In this document: piece by piece, positions 55,429-64,000 of the stretch
Numbering within the stretch: position 1 is the first letter of the stretch
Layout: each line of letters begins with the position of its first letter
Assembly: GCA_004380135.1 (NCBI GenBank)
Contig: QXCR01000042.1
Coordinates: forward strand, 124,001-188,000
Length of the DNA stretch: 64,000 bases
From: Stemphylium vesicarium
Taxonomy: Eukaryota > Ascomycota > Dothideomycetes > Pleosporales > Pleosporaceae
Direction: 5' to 3'
The notes under the pieces: generated by a model
Seen by the model: the letters and a program-made list of their open reading frames with translations, nothing else
Told to the model about the DNA's origin: nothing
The model's database searches: none
Program-made: the position numbers and the translations under genes

Positions 55429-58400
55429 ATGGCCGCGGCGGGCGCGTCTTCCATCTCCGTCACCGTACGAGTCCGCCCTTTTACCATCCGCGAAGCAGCC
55501 CAGGTCACCCGAAACGATGACCCAACATTATTCCTCGGCGAGGGCTCGCTGGCCGGCGTGCCTGCGCCGAAGATTCACAAGGGCATCCGACCCGTGATCA
55601 AGGTCATGGACGAGAAATGCTTGTATGATAGATTGCTTTCGTTTCGTGAATGTTGGTCTAACGCTACGTCAGAATCTTCGACCCCCCGCAAGATAATGCT
55701 ATCCAGAGATTCGGACGTTCAACCACAGGGCCTCAGGGCAAGCGATCAAAGGATCAGACTTTTGCCTTCGATCGTGTCTTTGACGACACTACTTCTCAGG
55801 GCGACGTGTATGAAGCTACCACCAAGCCCTTGTTGGACAGTGTGCTGGAGGGATATAATGCGACCGTCTTTGCGTACGGCGCTACGGGCTGTGGAAAAAC
55901 ACATACCATCACGGGAACATCACAGCAGCCGGGCATCATCTTCATGACCATGCAGGAACTCTTCGAAAAGATTCAAGAAGTGCAAGAAACAAAGGTCACC
56001 GAGATCACGCTCTCATACCTTGAAATCTACAACGAGACGATCCGCGATTTGCTGGTCGAAGGCGGCAGCAAGCAGACGCTGATGCTGCGCGAGGATGCGA
56101 ACCAGGCGGTTTCAGTAGCTGGCCTCTCAAGCCATCGGCCACAGAACGTAGGTGGCATTCCATATGTGGCCCATCCGGCGCGCTAACAATACATAGGTCC
56201 AAGAAGTCATGGATATGATTGTCCGCGGCAACGAATACCGAACCATGTCTCCTACTGAGGCCAACGCAACCTCGTCCCGATCGCACGCCGTACTCCAAAT
56301 CAACGTTTCCTCCAAAGACCGCAATGCCTCAGTCAACGAGCCCCACACCATGGCTACCCTCAGCATCATCGACCTGGCGGGTAGTGAGCGAGCGAGCGCT
56401 ACCAAGAACCGCGGAGAGCGTCTGACTGAAGGTGCCAACATCAACAAATCTCTCCTCGCCCTCGGAAGCTGCATCAACGCCCTGTGCGACCCACGAAAAC
56501 GCAACCACATCCCATACCGCAACTCGAAGCTTACTCGACTGCTCAAGTTCTCGCTCGGGGGCAACTGCCGGACTGTAATGATCGTCTGTGTCAGTCCCTC
56601 GAGCGCTCATTTCGATGAAACACAAAACACCCTGCGCTACGCCAACCGTGCCAAGAACATCCAAACCAAGGTTACCAGGAACGTGTACAACGTCAACCGC
56701 CACGTAAAGGATTATCTTGTCAAGATCGACGAGCAGAGACATTTGATCGAAGAGTTGATGAAGAAGCAGAAGGATTTCGAGGGTAGTGCCTTTGTCAAAT
56801 ACCAGAAGCAAACCGAGAAGAAGGATGGCATCATGCGCGATGCCGTCGTACGTCTGCGCCAGGCTTTTGCAGACTCCGAGCCCGAGCGCCGAGAGCGGTT
56901 GAACATGTCCAAGACCTTGAAACAAGCCGAGAAGCGCATCTCACTCATCTCTTCATGGATTGCCGCCTTTGACAACATCAAGGACGTTCGGGAAAACGAA
57001 GAGATGCCTTCGCAAGTCACCGCCATGAGGGAGACCGCCGTGGGGATCTCGGCAGAGCTCGAACAGACGCGACAACATTGCCACCGACGGCTGGAGCGCT
57101 CCAATTGGACCAGCAAAATGGACACGGCTCTTCAGGTGGGGCTAAGGGGTCTAACAGAGGTGGACGGAAACGCCGACGGTCATGATGCTGCCAACCTGAC
57201 AAGAGAATACGAACTGCTCAAGTCGAATGCTGACCGTGAAGTGCTCAATGCTTTGCTTGACCAAGAACGAGGTGGCGACGCTGCCATTGTTCAAGTACTC
57301 ATCCAGGCCCACATCGAGACGGTCGCCATCTTGAGCCAGATTACGCAGATGGACGAGGCGGAAGCGGTTGCGGCTGCGCGAAAGCTGCTCACGAAGATTA
57401 TGAACTCGTGCACAAATGCTACTTCGCAAGCCATCCGCCCAGACGGCGGTTTGCCCGTCACAGACTTCTTCGAGCCAACCCACAAAGGCACACCAAAGCG
57501 GAGGAAACCTGTCAACATCATGGCGCCATCTCCGATGCGTCCATTAGCTTTGCCAGCCCTGTCGGAACCTCACCTAACTTCGTCACCTGCGAAAGCGTCG
57601 CCACGCCGGAAGAAGATAATGGGTGCAGTGAAGAAGGGTGTTCAATTCTCTCCGATGAAGAAGAAGTCGCCATCAAAGGCTAAGCGAGGAGTCCGTTGGA
57701 GGGATGACACAGAGAATGGCACTCTTGCCGAATTCCAGAAGACTCCTGAACCTGTGGAAGGTACCCCGACTACCTCTTCAATGGATCTCCCACAACCAAA
57801 CTTCACATCCTCCGTCTCCGCACCGAGACAAGATGGCGGCTCTTCGCCCATACCCACTCCACCAAAGGTATCTGTGGACCTGAAGGGTTCATCGCGGTTT
57901 GCAGTCGGCGCCCTATCGAAACGTTCAGATGGATCACCTACTTCTCGAGCCCATAACGCCTACTCTTCGGATTCCGACAATGCCTCACCTCTTCGCGAGG
58001 TCGGCAACAACCCCCGTGGTTCGGCATTGAGCCACGTGGAGACTGCATCTTACGATCAGGCTCCTGAAGGTGACAGCGGCCATTCAAGCTCGGAAGGAGA
58101 GAAGTGGTCGGCATCAGATGCGCGTAAGATTGGACATGCCATCAAGCGACGTTCGTCCACAAACGGCGGCTCCGTGCCAGTCAACCGTGCTCACCGACGA
58201 CGCAGTCCAACGGCAGCAACTGTTGGTAGTCCACCCAACGAGAACTCCCTTCTCTCTGCGGGTGCGGCACGTCGTATGGTCAAGTCCAACCACGATGCTG
58301 ACTGGAAGCACAGCGTACTCAGTCCACGCGTCACGCCCATTATGAAAGGTGCTGTGCGACGCACGACGCTGGCCAATGGCGACGATCGACCACGGGAAGC

Positions 58401-58497
58401 GCCAGTAAGCCTGAATGCGCGAGCGCCTGTTCGCATTGCTAGCAATTCTTCCCAGAGAGGTAGTCTAATGCCCAACTCTAAGAGTGTCTGGCGTTGA
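55429..58497 (+). CDS. Kinesin-8 family motor (Kip3/KIF18-like)
   Basis: I read three exons: 55429-55622, 55673-56147 and 56197-58497 (989 residues). The N-terminal motor has SVTVRVRPF near residue 9, P-loop GATGCGKT at 134-141, switch I SSRSH at 249-253 and switch II DLAGSE at 282-287. GNCRTVMIVCVSPS and YANRAKNIQTKVTRNV follow, and the latter runs into NVNRHVKDYLVKIDEQ, the neck typical of kinesin-8. A coiled-coil region (about 430-520) follows, then a basic, Ser/Pro-rich tail with KKGVQFSPMKKKSPSKAK, a likely microtubule or nuclear-import segment. Kinesin-8 motors walk to microtubule plus ends, limit their length and act in spindle and nuclear positioning. The motor is N-terminal and complete. 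Confidence 0.93.
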
Positions 58498-59657
58498 TCA
58501 TCTTCTTTTTTTTTCTTCCCGCTTAGTTTTTTTTTGCGCTGACTCGGAGCTCTCATTTCAGGGAATTGGAGGAGACATCGCTGGGGCTTTTGATGTCTTT
58601 TTTTTTCTAGATATGATTCCCTTCGATTTTTCCTTGTTACCAATAGGGATTGGTTCTGGCGTCTTTTTGGCTCCTTTGTTATACCTCTTTTCTTTCTTTT
58701 GCTGTCTTAAAATTATGGAAATCCCTGTCTAGAAGCATTAACGAATGGGTTTGGTTCATGGTGTTTGGATATGTAATCCTTCTGCCGATGGCAGTGATGT
58801 GGGATTGTTTTTGTTTCACATCACCCGTTTTCTTCTTGCGTTTGCTATGCATTGTAAACCATGCGGTTGTCGTTCTTTTTCGGGCGTTACATGTTCACTT
58901 GGCGTACTAGCAGCATCATAGCATCTTGGCTTTCCAGGATTAACGAAACAAAGCATCCACCTACATCATACCACATCATACTACCAAATACTTTCTACCA
59001 TGTACCCTCAAGTCATCTGCCGTATACCGCGTATAAACATCGTTCCGTTGGCTTCCAAGCTCGGTCAATCTCGGCGCTTCGGCAACAAGCTTCCGCTGCG
59101 GAATTCCGGTAATCAGTCGGCCCGTGTCCGTCATACATCATCGACTCGCCCGCATGCAGAAGTGGTCCTCAGTTTTTCCACACTACCTAGGTTTATTTAC
59201 CCCACATACATCATTATTAATCGACAGACTATCAACGTAATGTGGTAATTTTCGTCATCGTTAGTCGCGGACGAGGAACGGGCGAGGGGATATGCGGGTT
59301 CAGATGGAAGGTTGTGAGCGGATATGGGTCCTGTAGGCTAGGATAGGGTGAGCGGAAGACAAGGGGGGGAAGAGGGTTAGAAGAGCAGGGAGGAGGGGGG
59401 TGGGTTAGGGTTTGGTGGGTACGGTATAAGAAAGCGTGGATGCCGCGGCGTTAGTGTTGTGGAGCTTCTAGCCATTCGTCTTGGATATATATATATATAT
59501 ATATATCATCCAAAAAGAAGCCTGGGGGTATTTCAGAGTTCAATCACGACCAGACGCACGCACACAAACCCCCTCCAACAACTTTCCCAAACAATCAATA
59601 AGCTGAATCCACTTCCAACACCCCCAAAACCGATTCAAACAAAACCCCCCGCCCAAA
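58498..59657. other. Intergenic region
   Basis: The first part is T-rich 3' flank of the kinesin gene. Purine-rich DNA follows at about 59270-59420, then an (AT)11 microsatellite at 59485-59506, near the probable start region of the next gene. No gene is visible. Confidence 0.55.
59485..59506. repeat. (AT)11 microsatellite
   Basis: Eleven AT units lie about 150 bp before the ATG of the MDR gene, and could double as its TATA region. Confidence 0.85.
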
Positions 59658-60700
59658 ATGAAAGAAGCACGCGTAGCCCAAGACCTAACCGTCACCCTCC
59701 ACGACGTCGACATGCCCCAACCAGGCCCCAACCAAGTCATCATCAAAGTAATCGTCAGCGGCTCCAACCCCAAAGATTGGAAGATACCCTACCTAAACAT
59801 GAAAACCGACTTCAACACAGGCGACGACATCGCCGGCTACATCCACGCCGTCGGCCCTGGCGTATTCGAATTCGCGCCCGGCGATCGCGTCGCCTCGTTC
59901 CACGAGATGATGACGCCTGGTGGCAGCTTCGCAGAGTACGCCGTTGGTTGGGCGCACACAACATTCCGGATCCCAGACACTGTCACTTTCGAACAAGCTG
60001 CTACGATACCGCTGGCGGCTATGACAGCGGCGTTGGGCCTGCATCAACGTATGGGTCTGCCAGATGCATGGACGCCTATCCCCGAAGGGGTTCAGACGCC
60101 ATTGGTTGTATACGGGGGCGCAAGTGCCGTGGGCGCATTTGCGATTAAACTCGCCGCTCGGGCGAACATCCATCCCATCATCGCTGTTGCCGGCCGGGGA
60201 CGGGACTTTGTCTCAGGCCTGATAGACCAGAGCAAGGGGGATGTCATTGTTGATTACAGGGACGGCGACGACGCTGTTGTCAAAGGGATTAAAGATGCGC
60301 TCAAAGGGCAGAAGCTGCACTATGCGTATGACGCCGTCTCCGAACACGGCTCGTACACGAATATCGTCCGCGTTCTGGAAAAGGAGGGCAGGCTTACGCT
60401 TGTGCTGCCCGGCAAGCAGTACGAGGGTATTCCGGAGAGTGTGAAGAAGACGGAGACGATGGTGGGGTCGGTGCATGGACAGCAGGGCAACGATTTTAGC
60501 AAGGCGCTGGATTCGCGCGATGCGGATTATGGACATGTTATGTTTCGGTATTTGGCTAGGGGACTACAGGAGGGCTGGTTTACGCCGCATCCGCATGAGG
60601 TCGTGCCAGGTGGGTTGAAAGGTGTGGAGCGTGGGTTGAGGAACTTGCAGGAGGGCAAGGCAAGTGGTGTCAAGTATGTTTTTAGGGTTGCGGAGGATTA

Positions 60701-60701
<1 letters not shown>
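59658..60701 (+). CDS. MDR-superfamily oxidoreductase, ToxD/enoyl-reductase-like
   Basis: This is a single-exon gene of 347 residues. The N-terminal GroES-like half includes VTLHDVDMPQPGPNQVIIKV and GDDIAGYIHAVGPGVFEFAPGDRV. Zinc-dependent members have a GHE motif where this has GDD, and no Cys cluster for structural zinc is seen, so it is probably zinc-independent. The Rossmann half has VVYGGASAVGAFAIKLA for NADPH binding, followed by YAYDAVSEHGSY. The C-terminus is typical of fungal ToxD-like or trans-enoyl-reductase-like proteins. These reduce activated C=C bonds or quinones; some belong to polyketide clusters, but no synthase is nearby, so a stand-alone role is more likely. The stop codon is followed directly by an (AGT)24 repeat. 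Confidence 0.87.

Positions 60702-60773
<72 letters not shown>
60702..60773. repeat. (AGT)24 microsatellite abutting the MDR stop codon
   Basis: Twenty-four uninterrupted AGT units begin on the base after the TAG stop. In the gene's own frame they would read poly-Ser if the stop were lost. The tract lies in the 3' UTR. Confidence 0.95.
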
Positions 60774-60774
<1 letters not shown>

Positions 60775-61090
60775 AGAGAGTTTGGCTTTAAAACTATGGG
60801 ATGATGGAAATGAAGATTAAGTTATGAGTATTGAGTCTTTTTTGTGTTTGTTTTGTTTGAGGATCGTCTAGCCGCTTGATTGTGGAGTTTGAGAGTTGAC
60901 TGGCGGGAAAAAAAGGGGGATACATAATATATATAAAGGAGGTACTTTTTTGGATTTTACAGAAGATGAGAGATGGAGAACTGATAGGAACTAGTCCGGT
61001 CATTCAAAACGCACAAAGACTTGGAAGTAAAATTACCCCTTTGTAGTCTCGAGATCAACTCCAATTCAAGATCCCTATTAAACTCACTGA
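60774..61090. other. Convergent intergenic region
   Basis: This is the shared 3' flank of the MDR gene and the glycosidase gene. It is A/T-rich and no gene is visible. Confidence 0.6.
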
Positions 61091-63196
61091 CTAGGTAGAT
61101 ACCTTAATATCATACTTGCCCCCTTCCACCCCCTCCAGCACAACACACCCCTCTTCCACCTTATACTCCCCCTCCCCCCTCACAACCCCATCAACCATCA
61201 CCACCATCCCTCCATCCAGCATCGGCACCCTAATCTCTCCCTCCGTCCCCACCGGCGTCTCAACCCCGACGCTATACCCCCCATCGCGCCTCTCCCAAAC
61301 AACCCTAAACCTGCCCTCTGCCGTCACAAACCCCGCCTGAGCTCTGTTCAAATCGCCAAAATGCGGCATAACCCTCCACCTCCTCCCCGCCGGCCCCAGC
61401 ACCCTGATCCCCGCCACAAACTCCGTCAGCGCACTAGTCGGCCCAGAACTCCAGCCATGCGCATGGCTCACATAACTCGGATCACCGCCATACCCCCTCT
61501 CAGCGCGGTACCCAAAGCTGCCGTCGGTTCTGTACCCCTCAATGACGGTAGACCCGCCGTTGCCGTTGCGGTTCTCCGCGTACCAGCCCCAGGACCGGCG
61601 TATCAGGGCCAGGGCGCGATCGGCGCGGGACGCGAGGAAGTGAGCTTGGATTTCGAAGCTTGAGATGAAGGGCGAGATGTTTCCGGGGAGCTCGGGGGGT
61701 TCAGCGCCAAGCGGCGTCCAGTTTTGCGTCAAGGCTGTAGAGATGCGGGATGCGAGGGGCGAGGTGGATGGGATGAGGGAGAAGAGGAGAGAGAGGCTGT
61801 TTGCGTCTTGCGGGTGGAGGGACGTGTCTGTGGCGTTGTCGCGGAAGGCGCCGTAGAGGTCGTCGAAGCAGTGCGTTGTTATTGCTGTTTGGAGGGCTGT
61901 TGCGCGGGATGACCAGGTTCCTGAGATGTTGTTGTTGGTGTTGGTGTTGAGCCAGGTGGCTAGCTGGGATCCGGTGCGAAGGGTGTGGAAGAGGATTATG
62001 TTTGCTGAAGTGTTGTTGAAACCGGTTTGCCAGCGCGCCCAGTCGCGCGTTCCGGTTTGGTTCAATAGGCCGGTTGAGTCTACTTTACTGTAGATGTACT
62101 CCATACCCTTTGTATACGCCGCCCAGTTCTTCGCAACGAAGGCGGCATCGCCCGTGTACAGCATGTAGTTGTACGTCCCGATCATGGTCCACATGTGGTA
62201 GGTATCGCTGTTTTGTTGGAGGAGCGGCGGCCCGGCTTCGGGGAACGAGCCGTCTTCGTTCTGGTAGTCGAACATGACTTGGAGTGCGTTTTTGACGCTT
62301 TCCAGATCCCCCGTGCTGACGAAGCTCGAGGGCACCGCGATGCCCATGTCTCCCGGCCACACGGCGCGATCTCGCTTTGCGCCGTCGACGATGATGCTCG
62401 ACCCGGGACCCAGCGTGCCGTTGTTTGCCCACCCGTTCGCGAGCATGGGAACCCAGCGCCCCGTGTTGGGCGGCACGGCGTTTGTCTGGAGCGTGTAGGC
62501 GCCCGCGTACCAGATCCGGTTCAGCAGCTCGTCGTTGCTGTAGAAATAGCCCTGATAAGCTCGGAGATTGCTCCATGTCGGCTGGAAACTAAGCTCAAGC
62601 TGTGCATCCGTGATGGTAACCCAAGTCCCGGTCTCTGTAATGAGAAAAGCTGTCATGTACCGGAAACCTCCTCGCATTACTTCGTCAGGCATTGTGTACG
62701 TTCCGGGGCCAGTTGCGGATATATTGACGTATAGCGCGCCATCTCTTCCTTCAAACTTCCCGTTCGACGCGTCAGACCATTCTCCCACCCAATTCAGTGC
62801 TTCGGAAAAGGCAAGACCTATGGCTCCCGTGCCATTGCTGCTAAATGTGATCGATGCGATCCCTCCGACTTCGATACCAAAGTCAAAGACAACGTTCGTC
62901 CCGTTGCCGCGGAGAGTCGCTGTGCGGGGGTACGAAGCTGGATGCCTGTCTCGCAGTGTAAAGACGGATGTTGGGCGAACAGTGCGTGAGCGAGTCGCGT
63001 AGATGTTTCCTTCCCAGGGTCCTGGAGTTGTCAGAAAAGAGACAAAGTGCGAGCAGGTTCTTCGAATTTTACCTGGGAATGCGGTTTCATTGGGTCCGCT
63101 ACAGACGGTATCTCTCCAACATGAAGCTGCTAGGGTTTCTAGTGAGAGCAATGCAAATGCGACGACTGTCCATGCAAAAGCCGCTAAACCTACCAT
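61091..63196 (-). CDS. Secreted six-hairpin glycosidase (GH78 alpha-L-rhamnosidase-like)
   Basis: I read two exons, 63196-63073 and 63021-61091 (684 residues). The ATG at 63196 gives a signal peptide (VGLAAFAWTVVAFALLSLETLAAS). The frame also stays open upstream, but only non-ATG starts occur there. A 51-bp intron has clean GT-AG ends and keeps the frame. Next comes a beta-sandwich part (VVFDFGIEVGGIASITF), then the (alpha/alpha)6 barrel. The barrel has DGAKRDRAVWPGDMGIAVPS, EDGSFPEAGP, NSDTYHMWTMIGTYNYMLYTGD and SHAHGWSSGPTSALTEFVAGI. The DRAVWPGD and late HGWSSGPT blocks are typical of the GH78-like family, with acidic residues as probable catalysts. Many N-glycosylation sites are present. 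It probably trims rhamnose or a related sugar from plant material outside the cell. Confidence 0.86.
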   Translation of the reverse strand: MVGLAAFAWTVVAFALLSLETLAASCWRDTVCSGPNETAFPGKIRRTCSHFVSFLTTPGPWEGNIYATRSRTVRPTSVFTLRDRHPASYPRTATLRGNGTNVVFDFGIEVGGIASITFSSNGTGAIGLAFSEALNWVGEWSDASNGKFEGRDGALYVNISATGPGTYTMPDEVMRGGFRYMTAFLITETGTWVTITDAQLELSFQPTWSNLRAYQGYFYSNDELLNRIWYAGAYTLQTNAVPPNTGRWVPMLANGWANNGTLGPGSSIIVDGAKRDRAVWPGDMGIAVPSSFVSTGDLESVKNALQVMFDYQNEDGSFPEAGPPLLQQNSDTYHMWTMIGTYNYMLYTGDAAFVAKNWAAYTKGMEYIYSKVDSTGLLNQTGTRDWARWQTGFNNTSANIILFHTLRTGSQLATWLNTNTNNNISGTWSSRATALQTAITTHCFDDLYGAFRDNATDTSLHPQDANSLSLLFSLIPSTSPLASRISTALTQNWTPLGAEPPELPGNISPFISSFEIQAHFLASRADRALALIRRSWGWYAENRNGNGGSTVIEGYRTDGSFGYRAERGYGGDPSYVSHAHGWSSGPTSALTEFVAGIRVLGPAGRRWRVMPHFGDLNRAQAGFVTAEGRFRVVWERRDGGYSVGVETPVGTEGEIRVPMLDGGMVVMVDGVVRGEGEYKVEEGCVVLEGVEGGKYDIKVST

Positions 63197-63493
63197 TTTT
63201 GCAGACCGATTTGCGACTTGAGGATGGGAGAACCTGTTTGTGACTCTCAAAGATATAGTTCTAAGCACTATATATCTCTCGGCGTGCGTTGTGCCGAGAC
63301 CTGGCTCCGGCCCGGGAATAGATGATGTATACGACGGAAGATCGTCACGGTGCGGGGAAACAAGCCACTGTAAGCACCGGGAGAGAGGGGCCAAGCTTAG
63401 TTTCTCATGGCCATACCCATTGCCCCCGGTTGAAGTAAGTATTCGTTATTGAATCCCGGGAGCCTGGTAAGCTTCAAGACGTCATTTGTAGTG
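63197..63493. other. Promoter of the glycosidase and 3' end of the Nudix gene
   Basis: Both neighbours are on the minus strand. An open frame continues from the glycosidase upstream to 63394 without an ATG and is probably 5' UTR. Confidence 0.5.
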
Positions 63494-64000
63494 CTACAGC
63501 TTTCCCTGGACCTGGTTTCCCAGCACTTCGTCTCTCCTCCTAACATCTACATCTCTTGGGCCCTCGCCCTTGAACTTGGTCGTCACAACCCATTCCATAA
63601 TCCCCTCCCTGCCTTGTCCCTGCTCATCGACCTCCTTGCCTGGTTTATCGAGAACCAGTACAGCAGTGTATTTGTCTACGCCGCCAACACCATCCTGACC
63701 GCTTTGCCCATACTCGCCCTTGCCCAGAACTAAAGGTGAGATGCAGGCCTCGGCAAAGGAGACTTCCGGCTTGCCGTTATAAGTGCGAGGCTTTTGCAAG
63801 AAATCAAGAAGTTTCTCGCGCTCTGCCTGAAGCTCAGCCAAGGACGGTGTGGGCGAGGATGGCGATGTCACGGTGGAAGCGAGATATGGCGAGAGAAGGA
63901 GAGTGAGGAAGAATTGAGGTGGGAATAGGATGATCCTGTTCTGCCGAGCAAGGTCTATCCACTTGTTCGGCGGAAGAAAGCGGGCTGCTGTGTGTTCGAT
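63494..64000 (-). CDS. Nudix hydrolase (NUDT19-like), C-terminal part only
   Basis: The frame is open from the window edge (64000) to a stop at 63494, giving 168 residues of a gene that starts beyond the window. The only start-like codon inside is a GTG, so I treat it as partial. Blocks HTAARFLPPNKWIDLA, RIILFPPQFFLTLLLSPYLA and LQAEREKLLDFLQ, followed by CISPLVLGKGEY and AVLVLDKPGKEVDEQG, match the C-terminal region of fungal NUDT19-like proteins. These hydrolyse acyl-CoA or other nucleotide-linked substrates. The Nudix box itself is not in this window. The identification rests on the C-terminal pattern only. Confidence 0.7.
   Translation of the reverse strand: MEHTAARFLPPNKWIDLARQNRIILFPPQFFLTLLLSPYLASTVTSPSSPTPSLAELQAEREKLLDFLQKPRTYNGKPEVSFAEACISPLVLGKGEYGQSGQDGVGGVDKYTAVLVLDKPGKEVDEQGQGREGIMEWVVTTKFKGEGPRDVDVRRRDEVLGNQVQGKL

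Noticed and set aside
59398..59412. Telomere-like GGGTTAGGGT
   Set aside because: It is a single unit within G-rich intergenic DNA with no tandem repeat, so chance is the simplest explanation.
1..64000. CRISPR arrays, tRNA and rRNA genes
   Set aside because: No regularly spaced direct repeats were seen. By eye, no cloverleaf with a GGTTCGA-type B box was found, although a covariance search would be needed to be sure about tRNAs.

Overview
The window is about 64 kb of nuclear DNA from a filamentous ascomycete. The signs are short GT-AG introns of about 45-90 bp with fungal splice sites, and fungal families such as HET, DUF3405, DUF4360, a fungal TRP-like channel, a berberine-bridge oxidoreductase with an N-terminal secretion signal, and a kinesin-8. 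The gene set is typical of Dothideomycetes, probably Pleosporales; this is inferred from family content and not tested. I assembled gene models by hand from frames, splice sites and family motifs.

Layout. 1-2336 has no recognisable gene. 2337-4905 holds an alpha/beta hydrolase and a HET-domain protein in tandem. 6202-12736 (minus) holds a FYVE-RING E3 ligase and a TRP-like channel. 14931-17232 is a secreted S9 dipeptidyl peptidase (DPP5 type). 18107-25218 (minus) holds a secreted FAD oxidoreductase, a LicD-family protein and a DUF3405 type II membrane protein. 27774-31902 is housekeeping: cytosolic Phe-tRNA synthetase alpha, a Tim17-family membrane protein and a divergent small acidic protein. 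39220-41087 is an FMP42-like MFS transporter. 45018-51909 holds a MARVEL protein, an amidase, a GFA/CENP-V-like protein and MsrA. 54132-60701 holds a DUF4360 secreted protein, kinesin-8 and a ToxD-like MDR oxidoreductase. 61091-63196 is a secreted six-hairpin glycosidase, and a Nudix gene runs off the right edge.

The unusual part is the gene-poor block of about 32-44.8 kb, interrupted only by the MFS transporter. It carries four short foldback elements (35037-35164, 37249-37387, 43399-43524, 44028-44189). Each starts CAGA, ends in its inverted repeat, and is flanked by a perfect 8-bp target-site duplication. This is the signature of non-autonomous hAT elements (MITEs). One sits inside the 3' end of a decayed kinase-like gene. 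Another lies 11 bp before the start codon of a small Cys-rich protein that has a paralogue about 1 kb away, and it supplies an alternative in-frame ATG. The block also holds a twice-frameshifted charged ORF, so it looks like a small accessory or decaying island inside conserved sequence.
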